Of a DNA stretch of 64,000 bases, positions 9,901-18,398 are shown one piece after another. The stretch comes from Anianabacter salinae (GTDB lineage Bacteria > Pseudomonadota > Alphaproteobacteria > Rhodobacterales > Rhodobacteraceae), in the NCBI RefSeq assembly GCF_019061145.1, contig NZ_JAHQZS010000003.1, positions 372,001 to 436,000 on the forward strand, given 5' to 3'. Under the pieces are notes generated by a model. It did not search any database and had not been told where the DNA came from. It saw nothing but the letters and a program-made list of their open reading frames with translations. Every line of letters begins with the position of its first letter. Positions within the stretch are counted from its first letter, which is position 1. Position numbers and translations under genes: made by a program.

Positions 9901-10720
9901 TGAAGCGTGCGGTGCCGACGCGGTCCTCGAACGTCAGGCGGATGTCTGCGAGTTCGCCCAAGGTCACCACGCGGTCGCCGTTCACCTTGACCGGCAATTC
10001 GTAGATGTCCTGCTGTTCGTCGAACGAGGACGGGATCTTGACGCTGAACGCGCCGTTCTCGGTCTCGACCTCGCCCGCGGCGATCAACTGGTTGTTGTTG
10101 CGCACGACGTTGATCAACTCGCCCGCGGTCACGTTGTAGGCTTCCAGCCGCAGCGGGTCGATCACGACCTCGAGCATCTCGTCGCGCGAGCCTGCGATGG
10201 CGGCCTCCAGCACCGGCTCCAGCCCTTCAAGGCGGTCCTGCAGGTCCTTGGCGACACGCAGCAGCGTGCGTTCCGGCACAGGGCCGGACAGGTTCACGAT
10301 GACGATGGGGAATTCGGAAAAGTTGATCTCGTTGATCGAATACTGCTCGGCGCCCGAGGGAAAGCTGGCCTCGGCGTTGCTCATGGCGTCGCGGACATCG
10401 GCCATGATCTTGGTCTTGTCCCAGCCGAATTCGAATTCCAGCGCGACGCCCGCATAGCCTTCGGCGGCGGTCGAGGTCATCGTCTTCAGCCCGTCCAGAT
10501 CGGACAACTCGGTTTCCATCGGCTTGACCAGAAGCGTTTCTGAATCCTCGGCCGAGATGCCGGGGAACGGCACCGACACGAACAGCGCCGGGATCTCGAT
10601 ATCCGGCTCGCCCTCCTTGGGAAGGCTGACATAACTGTAGGCGCCCACGGACAGGGACAGCACGATCAGCGCGATGATCATGCGGGCGCTGTCGCCCGCC
10701 CATTTCACGATGCCGGTCAT
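6944..10720 (-). CDS. RND efflux permease (inner membrane)
   Basis: This is a 1258-residue proton-driven RND pump of the AcrB/MexB superfamily. The N-terminal helix and PFPGISAEDSETLLVKPME begin the first porter domain. TM4 carries GMLVDGAIVVVEYAD with the key Asp, and TM10 carries GIVVNNNIVLID, so the AcrB lysine is Asn, as in several other RND subgroups. It is longer than AcrB (about 1050) because of an extra roughly 70-residue membrane insert before the second half, near residues 510-590, and a hydrophilic C-terminal tail. The substrate is unknown. It overlaps the adaptor gene by four bases. No outer-membrane TolC partner is adjacent. Confidence 0.92.
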   Translation of the reverse strand: MTGIVKWAGDSARMIIALIVLSLSVGAYSYVSLPKEGEPDIEIPALFVSVPFPGISAEDSETLLVKPMETELSDLDGLKTMTSTAAEGYAGVALEFEFGWDKTKIMADVRDAMSNAEASFPSGAEQYSINEINFSEFPIVIVNLSGPVPERTLLRVAKDLQDRLEGLEPVLEAAIAGSRDEMLEVVIDPLRLEAYNVTAGELINVVRNNNQLIAAGEVETENGAFSVKIPSSFDEQQDIYELPVKVNGDRVVTLGELADIRLTFEDRVGTARFNGDATIALQVVKRKGYNLIDTAALVRAEVAEAQVSWPQELQAAVNVGTSNDQSFTVASMVSQLEGSVLTAIALVMIVVLAALGTRSALLVGFAIPTSFLLCFVFLAAMGVTVSNIVMFGLILAVGMLVDGAIVVVEYADKRIQEGSGPMTAYVEAAQRMFWPIVSSTATTLCAFLPMLFWPGVPGQFMGMLPVTLIFVLSASLIVALIFLPVMGGVAGRLSRTFERASTALKRSVPWWALRAALVIPSAYMVFVGAMQLLNPGYVFGGTQSPMPGAIAWLPGAVLFLGGAVLTSVTLGAAKIERKPRRIKAGHGRTPFGYFIRFIVGNPIMPIVTIAAVIGFVISTFTYFGQNNYGVEFFVESEPEQALVYVKARGNLSLAEKDALVREVEAAVLSTQGVESAFSFAGDGGLNSNTGGAEGPKDAIGQVQMELVRWEDRPRVTNEIRLFGILPFEDTEIDPAYDGDAVLARLEEKLATIPGIQTEILNLAMGPASPKPVALRVKGENWNDLLTATATARGYFDQMPGLADVDDTRPLPGIDWQIDVDVEAAGRYGADVATVGGMVQLVTRGLLLDTMRVDTSDEEIDIRVRFPEDDRVLSTLDSLKLRTADGLVPLSNFVTRSPVQKLGEINRVDQERYFDIKAAVAERMSIVSGPDGATLGIVQALEDGSTAAPAVRDTDGAGYRVIEAADRAALIDAVASGEASLSPLNANERIAALTTWLETEKPLPAGVDWEWTGDQEDQAESQAFLQTAFAGALGLMFIILLAQFNSVYNAVLVLLAVVLSTAGVLIGMLVMQQPFSIIMTGTGIVALAGIVVNNNIVLIDTYQEYSSYMPRREAIIRTAEDRIRPVLLTTITTMAGLAPMMFGLSLDFIGGGYAIDSPTSLWWKQLATAVVFGLGIATVLTLVFTPSMLAVRVWFNTYVLALSRLLGRLSFGRGSKAAEDWALRRAARKVKSPTILWDTEQAPSPPHGEPMAPALRAAE

Positions 10721-12024
10721 TCGGATGCCTCACGATAGGTGGGGTTCACGGCGACGCCTTCGCTGACGTATTCCTGCCCGACGACGATCACGTCGACCGA
10801 TGCGGGCAGGCCGGATACATAGATGCCGTCCGTCGCATCGCGCAGCACGCCCACCGGCAGGAACACGACATGGTTGGTGTCCTCGACCGCCCGAATGCCA
10901 AGCGTGCCGTTGTCATCAAGCGTGAGGGCAGATTGCGGCACGATATGTGCATCCTGGCCTTCGGTGCGAATCAGGATTTCCACGGTCTGCCCGTCGCGGA
11001 TCGACAGATCGTCGTTCGGCACGGTGACCTCGACGCGGAAGGTGCGGGTCTGCGGATCGGCGGAGCGCGACAGGAACGTGACCTTGCCCAGCACGTCGCT
11101 GCCGCTGGCAAGGCGGGCGCCTGCCTGCGCATCCAGTTCCACGCGGTCGACCTCGGTTTCGGGGACAAAGCCGACCAGCTTGATCGGCGACAGCTGTATC
11201 ACCGTGGCGCAGGACATGCCCGGCTGCAGCAGCGCACCCAATTCGGCGGCGTCCGATTCCAGCAGGCCGTCGAACGGCGCGCGGATCGTTAGGCGCTCGA
11301 TCTCTTTTTCGGCAGAGGCGACGGCGGCCTCGGCAGACTGGATACCGGCCTGCGCGTTCTCGACGCCCGCCTTGGCAGACGCCACGCCCGCCTTGGCGCT
11401 TTCCAGCCGCGAATTGGCCGTTTGCACCGCGGCGCGCGCGCTTTCAACGGCAGCCTCGGTCGCGGCGACGCGAGATTGCGACGCGAAGCCGTCAGCACTG
11501 AGCGAGGTGGCGGCGTTGTTGTTGATCTCGGCTTCGCGCAGACGCGACTTGGCCTCGATCACGCCAGCTTCGGCGGCGGGCACCTGCGCGCGGGCCTCTT
11601 CAAGACGCGCTTGCGCTTCGGGCACGCGCGACCGCGCCTCGGCCAACCGCGCCTCGGCATCGGCAAGGCTGACCTGCCGCGTGCCGGGGTCAAGTTCGCA
11701 CAGGATATCGCCTGTGGTCACGAATGCGCCCTTGCGCAGCGGGTCCGACACGACCTGGCCGCTGGTCTCGGCCTTGACGTCGACCTGCCGCGCCGCCTCG
11801 GTCCGGCCGCGCACCAGCACCGCTTGCTCGATGGGCGCGGCCTTGGACGATACGGCAACCACGCGCACGGCAGAGGACGCGTCCGCGTCTTCGGCGGCCT
11901 CGTCCGCGCCGCTTTGTGAAACGGGCTCACCTGCCGCGAAGGCCAGAAGCGCCTGACGCTCGAACACGAGCATGTACAGTGAACCGATGACCAGAATGGC
12001 GGTCAGGATTGGAAAGAGTTTCAT
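10717..12024 (-). CDS. RND periplasmic adaptor (membrane fusion protein)
   Basis: This is a 435-residue adaptor linking the RND pump to an outer-membrane channel. It starts with a membrane anchor (residues 1-30) and has a lipoyl half-motif near residue 85 (VKAETSGQVVSDPLRKGAFV). A long alanine-rich coiled coil spans about residues 115-230, followed by the second lipoyl half (LTIRAPFDGLLE) and a beta-barrel domain (GKVTFLSRSADPQTRTFRVE). The coiled coil is longer than in AcrA. The ATG at 12024 is taken rather than the TTG one codon earlier. It is the first gene of the operon. Confidence 0.92.
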   Translation of the reverse strand: MKLFPILTAILVIGSLYMLVFERQALLAFAAGEPVSQSGADEAAEDADASSAVRVVAVSSKAAPIEQAVLVRGRTEAARQVDVKAETSGQVVSDPLRKGAFVTTGDILCELDPGTRQVSLADAEARLAEARSRVPEAQARLEEARAQVPAAEAGVIEAKSRLREAEINNNAATSLSADGFASQSRVAATEAAVESARAAVQTANSRLESAKAGVASAKAGVENAQAGIQSAEAAVASAEKEIERLTIRAPFDGLLESDAAELGALLQPGMSCATVIQLSPIKLVGFVPETEVDRVELDAQAGARLASGSDVLGKVTFLSRSADPQTRTFRVEVTVPNDDLSIRDGQTVEILIRTEGQDAHIVPQSALTLDDNGTLGIRAVEDTNHVVFLPVGVLRDATDGIYVSGLPASVDVIVVGQEYVSEGVAVNPTYREASE

Positions 12025-12116
12025 CAAGGCCTCGAAGTTCGTTCCTGCCCGCCCCGTGCCGCCCGGTCCGCAAAACTCTGGCGTCGTGTCGGCGCAAGTG
12101 GGTATGGGTTCATACG

Positions 12117-12134
12117 CTAAACCGTTCGGTTCAG
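12117..12134. promoter_or_regulatory. candidate operator upstream of the efflux operon
   Basis: An inverted repeat AACCG-TT-CGGTT (12120-12131) lies about 95 bases upstream of the adaptor start, in the gap shared with the divergent yfgM-like gene. TetR-type repressors of efflux operons often bind such sites, but no regulator gene is nearby. Assignment is inference from position and symmetry. Confidence 0.35.
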
Positions 12135-12258
12135 ATTAGTCTTTTCTGCAACGCAGCGCAACAGGACTTCCCTTGGGTCAGATTCGTGCCGCTTTTCCTT
12201 GCAGCCGGGATCGGTTAGACCCCCGGGAAACAGGCGATGCCGCACGGGAGACACGCGC

Positions 12259-12915
12259 GTGAGCGATAGCGACAGCTTCATCGAGGAAGTCAACGACGAA
12301 GTCCGGCGTGACCGGCTCTACGGCTATATCCGCGAGTATGGCTGGATTGCCGTGCTGGCCGTCGTGCTGCTTGTCGGCGGCGCCGCCTACAGCGAATGGC
12401 GCGCCGCACAAGAACGCGCGGCGGCGCAGGCGACGGGCGACGCGATCCTGTCGGCGCTGGAACTCGAAGAGGCCGAGGCGCGCGTCGAGGCGCTGGACGC
12501 CATCCCGTCCGATGATCCCGGCGCCCGCGCCATCGCCGGGCTGATGCAATCGGCCGCCGCGCTGGATGCAGGCGGGACCGAGGAAGCGGCGGATGCCCTT
12601 CAGGCGATGGCGAACACCCCGGACCTACCGGACCACTACCGCGAACTTGCGATCCTCAAGCGCGCCATCCTGCTGTCCGGCAGCCTGACGCCCGAAGCGC
12701 GGATCGAGATGCTGGGTCCGCTGACCGCACCAGGCGCGCCCTATGCGCTGCTGGCGGGCGAACAGATCGCACTGGCCGAGGCCGAACAGGGCGACACGGA
12801 CGCAGCGATATCCCGCCTGCGTGCCATCCTGGACGAGGAAGGGGTCAGCGCGGGCTTGCGTCGCCGGGCCTCGCAGTTGATTGTCGCCCTGGGTGGCGAT
12901 CTGTCTGCCTCTTGA
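12259..12915 (+). CDS. YfgM-like membrane-anchored TPR protein
   Basis: This is a 218-residue protein with an N-terminal cytoplasmic stub, one membrane helix (residues about 30-48, IAVLAVVLLVGGAAYSEW) and a periplasmic alanine-rich helical domain of TPR type. This is the layout of YfgM, an ancillary partner of the SecYEG/PpiD translocon. Gene order yfgM-bamB-der matches E. coli and supports the call. The start is GTG at 12259, giving VSDSDSFIEEVNDEVRRDRL; the longer frame upstream lacks sense. Its stop overlaps a long alternative start of the next gene. Confidence 0.82.
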   Translation: MSDSDSFIEEVNDEVRRDRLYGYIREYGWIAVLAVVLLVGGAAYSEWRAAQERAAAQATGDAILSALELEEAEARVEALDAIPSDDPGARAIAGLMQSAAALDAGGTEEAADALQAMANTPDLPDHYRELAILKRAILLSGSLTPEARIEMLGPLTAPGAPYALLAGEQIALAEAEQGDTDAAISRLRAILDEEGVSAGLRRRASQLIVALGGDLSAS

Positions 12916-12986
12916 CCATGACTTCCGGGGAAAACCGCGATATCTTCGGACCATACACCCGAAAGACAACAGGGGGGCGCGCGTCC

Positions 12987-14315
12987 ATGAACCGGGCCAC
13001 GAACATCTTCAGGAACATGGGGCTTGTAGCCGGGCTGGCCCTGCTTGCGGCCTGCGGCGACCGTGAGGTGATCCTTCCGGGCGAGCGGATCGACGTGCGA
13101 TCTGACCGTGTGCCGGACAATCTTGCGCCCGAGGCCGCAGAAGTGGACCGCGCCTTTGCGATGCCCGCGCAGACGGTTCTGTCCGAATGGACCCACGAGA
13201 ACGGCTCGCGCGTGCACCGTGTCGATCATCCCGCGCTAGGCACGCAGCTGACCCGCGTGTGGTCTGCAGACATCGGTGCGGGCAACAGCCGCCGCGCCCG
13301 CATCTCTGCCGATCCCGTCGTGGCGGGCGGCATCGTCTACACGCTCGATTCGAGCGCCGGCGTGGTGGCGACATCCGCGAACGGCGAACGTTTCTGGGCG
13401 CGCAGCCTTGTTCCCGAAGGTGAAAGCGACCGCGATTCGACCGGCGGCGGCATGGCTGTCGACGGCTCCACGCTTTATGTCACATCGGGCTTCGGCACGC
13501 TGACCGCGCTGGACGCCCGCAGCGGCGCCGAGAAGTGGCAGCAGGATCTGGGCGCCCCGGCGACTTCGGCGCCGACGGTCTTTGACGGGCTGGTCTATAC
13601 GGTCAGCCGCGACAACAAGGCCTGGGCGCTTGATGCGCAGAACGGCCGTATCCGCTGGACGCTTCAGGGCACCCCGTCGGTCACTGGTTTCGAAGGCGGG
13701 TCCGGTCCTGCCGTAACCGATACCTACGCGGTCTTTCCATTCTCTAGCGGCGAGCTGGTGACCGCGCTTCGGCAGGGCGGCGTGCGGATCTGGGGCAACC
13801 AGATTTCGGGCGACCGGGCAGGGCGCGCCTATGCCAACATCACCGACATCGTCGCCGATCCGGTTGTGGTGGACGACGTGATCTACACCGGCAACCAGTC
13901 GGGCCGCGCCGTGGCGCTGGGCCTTGGGTCGGGCGAACGCATCTGGACCGCGAACGAAGGCGCCTATGGCCCGGTCTGGGTGTCGGGCGGATCGGTGTTC
14001 CTGATCTCGGACCGCAACGAGCTGTTGCGCCTCGACGCCGCGACCGGCGCGCGCATCTGGGGGGCAGAGCTGCCCTATTACCGCCGCGAGCGGGCCAAGC
14101 GCCGCGAGGACATCTTTGCGCATTACGGCCCCGTTCTTGCGGGCGGGCGGCTTCTGGTGGCATCGGACGACGGGCTGATCCGGTCGTTCTCGCCCGAGAG
14201 TGGCCAGCTTGTCGGCACGACGGAACTGCCGGGCGGCGCGGCGTCCAGCATGGCCGTGGTCAACCGCACGCTTTATGTCGTGTCGCGCAACGGGCAGCTT
14301 CACGCTTTCCGCTAG
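12987..14315 (+). CDS. bamB: BamB-like outer membrane assembly lipoprotein (PQQ-type beta propeller)
   Basis: This is a 442-residue lipoprotein. The ATG at 12987, preceded by AGGGGGG, gives a signal peptide with lipobox LLAAC at residues about 18-22. The body is a series of PQQ-like propeller blades with recurring pieces such as LDSSAGVVA, LTALDARSGAEKWQQDL, WALDAQNGRIRW and LRLDAATGARIWGAEL. BamB supports insertion of beta-barrel proteins by the BAM complex. An in-frame start at 12912 exists but would bury the signal peptide. It sits between yfgM and der as expected. Confidence 0.88.
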   Translation: MNRATNIFRNMGLVAGLALLAACGDREVILPGERIDVRSDRVPDNLAPEAAEVDRAFAMPAQTVLSEWTHENGSRVHRVDHPALGTQLTRVWSADIGAGNSRRARISADPVVAGGIVYTLDSSAGVVATSANGERFWARSLVPEGESDRDSTGGGMAVDGSTLYVTSGFGTLTALDARSGAEKWQQDLGAPATSAPTVFDGLVYTVSRDNKAWALDAQNGRIRWTLQGTPSVTGFEGGSGPAVTDTYAVFPFSSGELVTALRQGGVRIWGNQISGDRAGRAYANITDIVADPVVVDDVIYTGNQSGRAVALGLGSGERIWTANEGAYGPVWVSGGSVFLISDRNELLRLDAATGARIWGAELPYYRRERAKRREDIFAHYGPVLAGGRLLVASDDGLIRSFSPESGQLVGTTELPGGAASSMAVVNRTLYVVSRNGQLHAFR

Positions 14316-14363
14316 GCGCAAAGACGTGTATGCGGGCCGCTTGATCCGCATGAGTTGGCTGAA

Positions 14364-15830
14364 ATGAGCTTTACCCTCGCCATCGTGGGCCGCCCCAACG
14401 TGGGCAAGTCCACCCTGTTCAACCGCCTTGTCGGCAAGCGTCTGGCGCTGGTTGATGACCAGCCCGGCGTGACGCGCGACCTGCGCGAAGGCGACGCGCG
14501 GCTGGGCGATCTGCGCTTTACCGTGATCGATTCGGCGGGTCTTGAGGATGCCACCGACGACAGCCTTCAGGGCCGCATGCGCCGCCTGACCGAGCGCGCG
14601 GTCGAGATGGCGGATGCCTGTCTGTTCGTCATCGACGCCCGCGTCGGCGTGACGCCCGTGGATGAAATCTTCGCCGAGATCCTGCGCCGCAAGAGCGCGC
14701 ATGTGATCCTTGCCGCCAACAAGGCCGAGGGCCGCGCGGGCGAATCCGGCCTGCTGGAAGCTTTCTCGCTGGGCTTGGGAGAACCGATCCGCCTGTCCGC
14801 CGAGCATGGCGAGGGCATGTCGGAGCTTCTGGAAGTGCTGACCCCGCTGGTCGATGCCGCCGACGAGGCCGCGTTCGAGGAGAACACGCCGCAACTGGAC
14901 GTCGATGTGGACGAGGACGGCGAAAGCCCGAACGGCCTGCCGATGCCCACCGACAAGAAGCCTTTGCAGATTGCCGTCGTGGGCCGCCCGAACGCCGGGA
15001 AATCCACGCTCATCAACAAGCTGGTGGGCGAGGACAGACTTCTGACCGGGCCAGAGGCTGGTATCACCCGCGATGCGATCTCGCTCAAGATGGATTGGAA
15101 CGGCACGCCCACGCGCATCTTCGACACTGCGGGCATGCGCAAGAAGGCGCGCGTGCAGGAAAAGCTGGAAAAGCTGTCGGTCGCGGACGGTCTGCGCGCG
15201 GTCAAGTTTGCCGAGGTCGTGGTGGTGCTGCTGGACGCCGCGATTCCCTTCGAGCAGCAAGACTTGCGCATCGCCGATCTGGCCGAGCGCGAAGGCCGCG
15301 CCGTCATCATCGCCGTGAACAAGTGGGATCTGGAAGACGAGAAGCAGGACAAGCTGCGCGTCCTGAAAGAGACGTTCGAGCGGCTGTTGCCGCAACTGCG
15401 CGGCGCGCCGCTGGTCACCGTGTCGGCCAAGACGGGCCGGGGCATGGACCGGCTGCACGACGCGGTGATGAAGGCCTACGAGGTCTGGAACCGCCGGATT
15501 TCCACCGCGCGGCTGAACCGCTGGCTGGCCGGAATGCTTGAAGCGCACCCGCCGCCTGCGCCGGGCGGCCGCCGCATCCGCATCCGCTACATGACGCAGG
15601 TGAAAACGCGCCCGCCGGCCTTTGTCGCGATGTGCTCGCTGCCCGACGATCTGCCCGAAAGCTATCGCCGCTATCTGGTGAACGGTCTGCGCGAAAGCTT
15701 CGACATGCCGGGCACGCCGATCCGGCTGACGATGCGCTCGCAATCGTCCGCCAACCCGTTCAAGGGGCGCAAGAAATCGACGCCGTCACGGCTGCGCAAG
15801 CATCTGGACAAGCCGTCGTTCAAGGACTGA
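14364..15830 (+). CDS. der: ribosome assembly GTPase Der (EngA)
   Basis: This is a 488-residue protein with two tandem GTPase domains. The first has GRPNVGKS near residue 9 and NKAE; the second has GRPNAGKS near residue 213 and NKWD. They are joined by an acidic linker ([13 protein letters not shown]) and followed by a KH-like domain ending in a basic tail ([15 protein letters not shown]). Der acts in maturation of the 50S ribosomal subunit. The ATG at 14364 is used; an in-frame TTG three codons earlier is less likely. Confidence 0.97.
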   Translation: MSFTLAIVGRPNVGKSTLFNRLVGKRLALVDDQPGVTRDLREGDARLGDLRFTVIDSAGLEDATDDSLQGRMRRLTERAVEMADACLFVIDARVGVTPVDEIFAEILRRKSAHVILAANKAEGRAGESGLLEAFSLGLGEPIRLSAEHGEGMSELLEVLTPLVDAADEAAFEENTPQLDVDVDEDGESPNGLPMPTDKKPLQIAVVGRPNAGKSTLINKLVGEDRLLTGPEAGITRDAISLKMDWNGTPTRIFDTAGMRKKARVQEKLEKLSVADGLRAVKFAEVVVVLLDAAIPFEQQDLRIADLAEREGRAVIIAVNKWDLEDEKQDKLRVLKETFERLLPQLRGAPLVTVSAKTGRGMDRLHDAVMKAYEVWNRRISTARLNRWLAGMLEAHPPPAPGGRRIRIRYMTQVKTRPPAFVAMCSLPDDLPESYRRYLVNGLRESFDMPGTPIRLTMRSQSSANPFKGRKKSTPSRLRKHLDKPSFKD

Positions 15831-15840
15831 TCCGGGCCGC

Positions 15841-17616
15841 CTATTCGGCGGCCTGCATCGCCTCGATCGGCTCTACCGGCTCAAAGCTTTCGCGCAGGAT
15901 CCAGTCGCGGCGTTCCTTGAAGTCGGGCAGCCGGTTCAGCATCTCGATCCGTTCGGCATGGGCCTCGCAGCAGGCGCGGTGCAGGCGCATCAATTCGGCG
16001 TCGGCCTCGAACGTGGCGTGATAGCCTTTGGCCCGTGCGATGCCGGGGGCCATGTCGGACGACAGCCATTCATTGCGGTTGCGCTGGCGCCAGTAGCGTT
16101 CGCTGACGCGCTTGCCCTTCACCACCACGTCGCCGCGGAACATCTTGACCAGGTAGCTGTCGAGCGAGCGCAGCGGGTAGTGGTCCAGCGACACCAGGTT
16201 GAACCGGCCCCGGCAATCGCAGCCGTTCTCGCCCGAATCCTCGATCAGTTCCGGCAACGGGCCGCCCGATCCGTCCAGCCAGATCGGGGTGTCGATGCCG
16301 CCCACAAGGTCGGGGCGGTGGTTGCGGATCTTCTGCAGGCGCTCTGACACGCGGACGATGCTTTTCACGCCAGCGCGGGCCTTCCAGCGGCCCGGCGCCT
16401 CGGTGCTGTGGCGGGGAAACTGCTCTGTCACCCAGCCCGGTTCATAGTGTTCCTGCGCGTTCGATCCGTGGTTGATCTCGCAGGCGGACAGCACGTCGAA
16501 GCGCGGCACGGCATCGAACAGCGCGCCGAAACTGCCGTCGCCGACGCGCACGTTGAAGAATTCGTCGACGTCGAACGAGATGAAGAAATCCGCCTCGCGG
16601 AAGGCGCGGAACTGTTCCATGTAGGCCAGCGCCATCGGCTGGAAGTATCCGCTGTCGGTGATGAGCGCGGGGTTCGGCAGGTGCACCAGCTCGCCCATCT
16701 CGGCCAGCCGGTCCAGCAGCGCGTCCGACCCGTCCGAGCAGTCGTTGGTGAAGACGTAAAGGTCGGTCAGCCCCATCGCCTTGTGCCAGGCCACCCATTC
16801 CAGGATGAACGGCCCTTCGTCCTTCATGCAGGTCGCGGCAAGGATGCGGGGGGTGCGCGGCGGCCATTCGGCGTCGGTTTTCCGGGCGGCGTTGGCCGGG
16901 GCGGCGAGGCGTTCGAACACGCGCACCGAGCCGGGCTTTTCCTCGGCCCGCTGTGCAAGGCCCTGCCGCTGGATCGTGGCGATCACGTTGGCCTTGCCTT
17001 CGGGGCCATAGACCTTTGGGTGCAGCTCTACGATGATCTGCCGGACGCTCGACAGATCGACCCCGTCGAACAGCCCCAATTCGCCGCCCTCGATGTCGCA
17101 GCAGATGACCGTAGGCTTGAAGTCCTCGACCGCGGCCGCGACATCCAGCATCGGCACTTCGGCCTTCTGCACGTATGGGCGCGAGTCGGGCTCCATCGAC
17201 GAGGCCCAGAAATCGCCGCGCACATAGAACGGCGCGGTGCCGGTCGACCCCTTTGGCGCGGCGATGGCATTGACGAGCGTGGAATTTCCGATGCCGTTGA
17301 TGCGATAGGTCTCGCGGATCAGGGGCAGCATCTGCGGATTGGCCTCGACCGCCATCACCTCGCCGTCGGGCACACAGCGCGCGGCGATGGAGCTGACAAG
17401 TCCGACCCCCGCACCAAGGTCCAGCACCCGGTCATTGGGGCGCAGGATGTCCTGCAGGTGCATGCACTCGCCCGCCTCGTAGCGGTTGTTGCGCATCGGG
17501 CGTTCGATGTTCGGGGTGATGATCGCGGGCACGAAGGGCACCGAGATGCCGCGCGTCTCGATCACCTCGTCATAGGCGATGTGCGGCGCATCTGCGCCCG
17601 CCTGTCCTGCGGTCAT
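15841..17616 (-). CDS. FkbM-type methyltransferase fused to a glycosyltransferase family 2-like domain
   Basis: This is a 591-residue two-domain protein. Residues about 40-235 are an FkbM-family SAM methyltransferase: RVLDLGAGVGLVSSIAA is motif I, VMAVEANP the acidic loop, and VICCDIEGGELGLFDGV a later conserved strand. Residues about 260-560 resemble a glycosyltransferase 2-like domain that begins ILAATCMKDEGPFILEWVAW and has the metal-binding FFISFDVDEFFNV. The fusion suggests sequential modification of a surface glycan. The frame extends upstream to 18213, but that part is the antisense of the TspO-like gene; ATG at 17616 is used. Confidence 0.8.
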   Translation of the reverse strand: MTAGQAGADAPHIAYDEVIETRGISVPFVPAIITPNIERPMRNNRYEAGECMHLQDILRPNDRVLDLGAGVGLVSSIAARCVPDGEVMAVEANPQMLPLIRETYRINGIGNSTLVNAIAAPKGSTGTAPFYVRGDFWASSMEPDSRPYVQKAEVPMLDVAAAVEDFKPTVICCDIEGGELGLFDGVDLSSVRQIIVELHPKVYGPEGKANVIATIQRQGLAQRAEEKPGSVRVFERLAAPANAARKTDAEWPPRTPRILAATCMKDEGPFILEWVAWHKAMGLTDLYVFTNDCSDGSDALLDRLAEMGELVHLPNPALITDSGYFQPMALAYMEQFRAFREADFFISFDVDEFFNVRVGDGSFGALFDAVPRFDVLSACEINHGSNAQEHYEPGWVTEQFPRHSTEAPGRWKARAGVKSIVRVSERLQKIRNHRPDLVGGIDTPIWLDGSGGPLPELIEDSGENGCDCRGRFNLVSLDHYPLRSLDSYLVKMFRGDVVVKGKRVSERYWRQRNRNEWLSSDMAPGIARAKGYHATFEADAELMRLHRACCEAHAERIEMLNRLPDFKERRDWILRESFEPVEPIEAMQAAE

Positions 17617-17672
17617 GGCGTGTCCTGCTCGGGGTCGTGTTTCGGCCAGTATCCTCTTGCCACGCCCTTGCG

Positions 17673-18398
17673 TCAATTCCGTGGCGCGGGCCGCGTTGCC
17701 CAAAGCGCCAGAAGCGCCACAGCGCCCGCCGCCGCACCGATCGCCAGCGGCAAGACGGTGCCGAGGTTCTGCACCATGACACCTACCAACGCCCAGGCAG
17801 CGGCCAGCGCAAATGTCAGCGGCGCACGAACCCGGCGGATCATCGCCGCGCCGATCACAAGCGCCAGCGCCAGCCCGACCCAGGCCCAGCCCCGTTCGCC
17901 CAGCACGATCCCCCAGCCCGCGCCGACCAGCGCCACCGAAACGCAGGACGCCGCCGTCAGCCACCCGGCGTAGAGCCCGATGGGCGCGGCCAGTAGCCAG
18001 GGATCGCGGCCGTGATCGAGCCGCGCCACGGCAATGAGCGCCGGGACCAGCATCGCCCAGATCAGCGCCGTTGCCGCCAGGGGCGAGGTCTGCGCCACCG
18101 CGATCCATGGCGCGCCAAGCGCCAGCGACGCGATCATCGGCCAGCGCACCCGGTCCCAGGCCGCATCCGCATCGCGCTTCACAAGGCCGAAGACCGCATG
18201 CACCACCAGCCACAGGTAGATGACGCCCCAGATGGCAAAGGCATAGCCTGCGGGCTGCACCGGCGGGTCGTCCTGCGGGATCGGAAAGGCGTTCGGATCG
18301 AACCCGCCGAAGCTGCCCGAGGCATAGGGAGAGACCACGAAGGCCAGCGTGGCGGCGACCAGCAGGATCGCGCGCATCCGGGCGCCGTCGGCGGTCAT
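17673..18398 (-). CDS. TspO/MBR-like (tryptophan-rich sensory) membrane protein
   Basis: This is a 241-residue protein with about seven predicted membrane helices. It carries [22 protein letters not shown] near residue 50, resembling the TspO/MBR signature, but is longer than TspO (about 160 residues, five helices). TspO homologues in Rhodobacter affect tetrapyrrole-related signalling; whether this divergent protein does so is unknown. Its start overlaps the serS stop by four bases (ATGA), so it is translated with serS. Confidence 0.65.
   Translation of the reverse strand: MTADGARMRAILLVAATLAFVVSPYASGSFGGFDPNAFPIPQDDPPVQPAGYAFAIWGVIYLWLVVHAVFGLVKRDADAAWDRVRWPMIASLALGAPWIAVAQTSPLAATALIWAMLVPALIAVARLDHGRDPWLLAAPIGLYAGWLTAASCVSVALVGAGWGIVLGERGWAWVGLALALVIGAAMIRRVRAPLTFALAAAWALVGVMVQNLGTVLPLAIGAAAGAVALLALWATRPAPRN

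Noticed and set aside
6944-10720. RND pump as an inactive pseudogene because AcrB relay residues are changed
   Set aside because: The frame is intact, the Asp in TM4 is kept, and several RND subgroups have Asn or other residues in TM10.
13236-15743. 835-residue open frame on the minus strand
   Set aside because: It is antisense to bamB and der; composition is Arg/His/Gln-rich without any recognisable domain.
17617-18213. N-terminal extension of the FkbM/glycosyltransferase gene up to 18213
   Set aside because: The extension is antisense to the TspO-like gene and is Gly/Arg/Ala-rich; the methyltransferase domain begins normally from ATG 17616.
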